A DNA stretch of 64,000 nt. It comes from Sphingomonas sp. OV641 (GTDB lineage Bacteria > Pseudomonadota > Alphaproteobacteria > Sphingomonadales > Sphingomonadaceae). The stretch spans positions 62,001 to 126,000 of the forward strand of contig NZ_FNZB01000003.1 in assembly GCF_900109205.1 (NCBI RefSeq), in the 5' to 3' direction. Below the pieces are notes generated by a model that was not told the origin of the DNA, did no database searches, and saw nothing but the letters and a program-made list of their open reading frames with translations. The translations under genes were made by a program, and so were the position numbers. Below, in pieces: positions 62,991-64,000 of this stretch (position 1 is its first letter; every line of letters begins with the position of its first letter).

Positions 62991-63668
62991 TCAGCGGCGG
63001 AACGGATCGTCGAACAGCGGGCGGTCCTCGCCACCCTCATGCCCGGCAAGCTCCGCACCGCGTGCCGCCTGCTCGCGCTCGGCACGAAGCTGCTCGATCA
63101 GCGCGGCCCGATCGCCATCAAGGCGCGTATCGGTCGGCTGCGGCTCGGTGCCCGCGGTCTTGGCGGCCTTGGAGACGGCGGCGTCAAGCTCACGCTGCGT
63201 GGTCAGGCCGAGCGTCACCGGATCCTTGGGCGTGATGTTGCCGATGTTCCAATGCGTCCGGTCGCGGATCGCGGCGATCGTCGTGCGGGTGGTGCCGATC
63301 AGGTTGGAGATGGCGCCGTCGCTGATTTCCGGGTGATTGCGGATGATCCAGGCGATGCCGTCCGGCTTGTCCTGGCGCTTGGACACCGGCGTGTAGCGCG
63401 GGCCCTTCGTGCGGCGGACCTGCTCAGGACCCTTGGTCATCTTCAGGCTGTAGTTGGAATCGGCCTGACCCTTGTCGATTTCGGCCTGCGTCAGCTCGTG
63501 CGCGCGCACCGGATCGCGGCCGGTGAGCTTGGTCGCCGCCGTATCATCGGCGATGGCCTGTACCTCAAGGACATGAAGGCCGCAGAATTCAGCGATCTGC
63601 TCAAAGGTGAGCGAGGTATTGTCGACCAGCCAGGAAGCGGTCGCGTGGGGCATGAGCGGCTGGGCCAT
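62991..63668 (-). CDS. trcR: Cell-cycle transcriptional regulator TrcR (DUF1013)
   Basis: A 225-residue protein with the DUF1013 pattern: PLMPHATASWLVDNTSLTFE, IAEFCGLHVLEVQAIAD, then DGIAWIIRNHPEISDGAISN and a second HTH LIGTTRTTIAAIRDRTHWN. The C-terminal 60 residues are charged and helical. In Caulobacter and relatives the protein is associated with RNA polymerase and cell-cycle genes. ATG 63668 fits the family start. Confidence 0.93.
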   Translation of the reverse strand: MAQPLMPHATASWLVDNTSLTFEQIAEFCGLHVLEVQAIADDTAATKLTGRDPVRAHELTQAEIDKGQADSNYSLKMTKGPEQVRRTKGPRYTPVSKRQDKPDGIAWIIRNHPEISDGAISNLIGTTRTTIAAIRDRTHWNIGNITPKDPVTLGLTTQRELDAAVSKAAKTAGTEPQPTDTRLDGDRAALIEQLRAEREQAARGAELAGHEGGEDRPLFDDPFRR

Positions 63669-63698
63669 GCGGAGATGCCTTTCGGTATAAACAAATAG

Positions 63699-63721
63699 GG
63701 CCGCCCCTTACCGGAGCGGCC
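63699..63721 (-). terminator. Possible terminator of the LysR gene
   Basis: GGCCGC (63699-63704) pairs with GCGGCC (63716-63721). On the minus strand it is followed by CTATTTGTTT. It lies 63 bases beyond the LysR stop and before trcR, consistent with separating the two. Confidence 0.45.
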
Positions 63722-63784
63722 GCTTAACCTGTTGTGACTTAATGTGCCCGGGCGGCTAGGGCAAGCACTGTCCGCCCGGCAGCG

Positions 63785-64000
63785 TCAGCTTGGCCGTTCG
63801 CGGCTGGCGGTGAGCAGGTCGATGAGGTTGTCCAGCACCGGGATATTGTCATCGGCGTGCCAGTGCGCGCGAAGCCGGAAGTCGGCGCGCGCATCGGCAA
63901 GCGGCCGGACCACAAGCGACGCCATGCTGGCATCGACCTGGCTCTGGCAGAACAAAGCGACGCCTTCGCCCGCCGCCACCCGCTCCAGCAGCCGATCGTT
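63785..64000 (-). CDS. LysR-family regulator, C-terminal end only
   Basis: Seventy-one codons at the right edge, open to the window end. The sequence ERVAAGEGVALFCQSQVDASM followed by VRPLADARADFRLRAHWHAD and a helix with DNLIDLLTA is the end of a LysR effector-binding domain. The DNA-binding domain lies outside the window, so the target cannot be inferred. The stop at 63785 is firm. Confidence 0.7.
   Translation of the reverse strand, partial: NDRLLERVAAGEGVALFCQSQVDASMASLVVRPLADARADFRLRAHWHADDNIPVLDNLIDLLTASRERPS

Overview
The window is a 64-kb piece of GC-rich alphaproteobacterial chromosome, most likely from the order Sphingomonadales (Sphingomonas or a close relative). The evidence is the alphaproteobacterial cell-cycle genes sciP (DUF1153) and trcR (DUF1013), the typical housekeeping blocks (hemCD and a mitofilin-like gene divergent from tsaD-gpsA; rsmB, rpe, heparinase-like, purH), and two palindromic intergenic repeats of a type common in sphingomonad genomes. 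Nearly all of it is dense core genome. I see no CRISPR array, complete prophage, recognisable defence island or replication origin.

Layout. 0-1.5 kb: a decayed, frameshifted IS6-type transposase piece at the left edge, a TonB-C-like secreted protein and tRNA-Ser(GGA). 1.6-9 kb: an alpha/beta-hydrolase-TPR protein, the exonuclease and helicase of the ligase-associated DNA repair cassette (its ligase and PdeM are absent here), a TRIC-type channel and an aspartyl protease. 9-16 kb: a nitrogen-responsive glnK-amtB operon behind a near-perfect sigma-54 promoter, a CcdA antitoxin followed by a frameshifted ccdB, tldD, an ABC ATPase without a permease and a DUF808 protein. 16.5-24 kb: an S9 peptidase, DedA, thioesterase and ZIP-like genes, a sulfate-type SulP transporter behind a multi-hairpin leader RNA, and a Bcr/CflA pump. 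24-31 kb: a transglutaminase with a fused ATP-grasp/alpha-E protein, then the NHEJ pair ligD and ku. 31-35 kb: a coupled pdxH-CDF-phzF operon, mnmA, sciP and a GlsB-like protein. 35-46 kb: a SIMPL protein, an RND adaptor and permease, DUF445, and a complete Mla-type lipid transport operon (mlaE with a fused STAS domain, mlaF, mlaD, lipoprotein). 46-64 kb: an M20 peptidase, the haem block, tsaD-gpsA-DUF1697, an AsmA-like protein, rsmB, rpe, heparinase-like, purH, a second TonB-C-like protein, an MBL hydrolase, trcR and the end of a LysR regulator.

How the genes work together. Several transcription units are tightly coupled, with stop and start codons overlapping: pdxH-CDF-phzF, mlaE-mlaF-mlaD, tsaD-gpsA-DUF1697, hemC-hemD, rpe-heparinase, and ATP-grasp/alpha-E-transglutaminase. 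DNA end repair is represented twice: Ku plus LigD, and the Lhr-type helicase with its MBL exonuclease.

I found no clearly new multi-gene system. The observations most worth following are the SulP leader RNA, a terminator-like hairpin in a divergent promoter region that may end an unannotated small RNA, the incomplete ligase-associated cassette, the broken ccdB, and the possible island edge beside tRNA-Ser.
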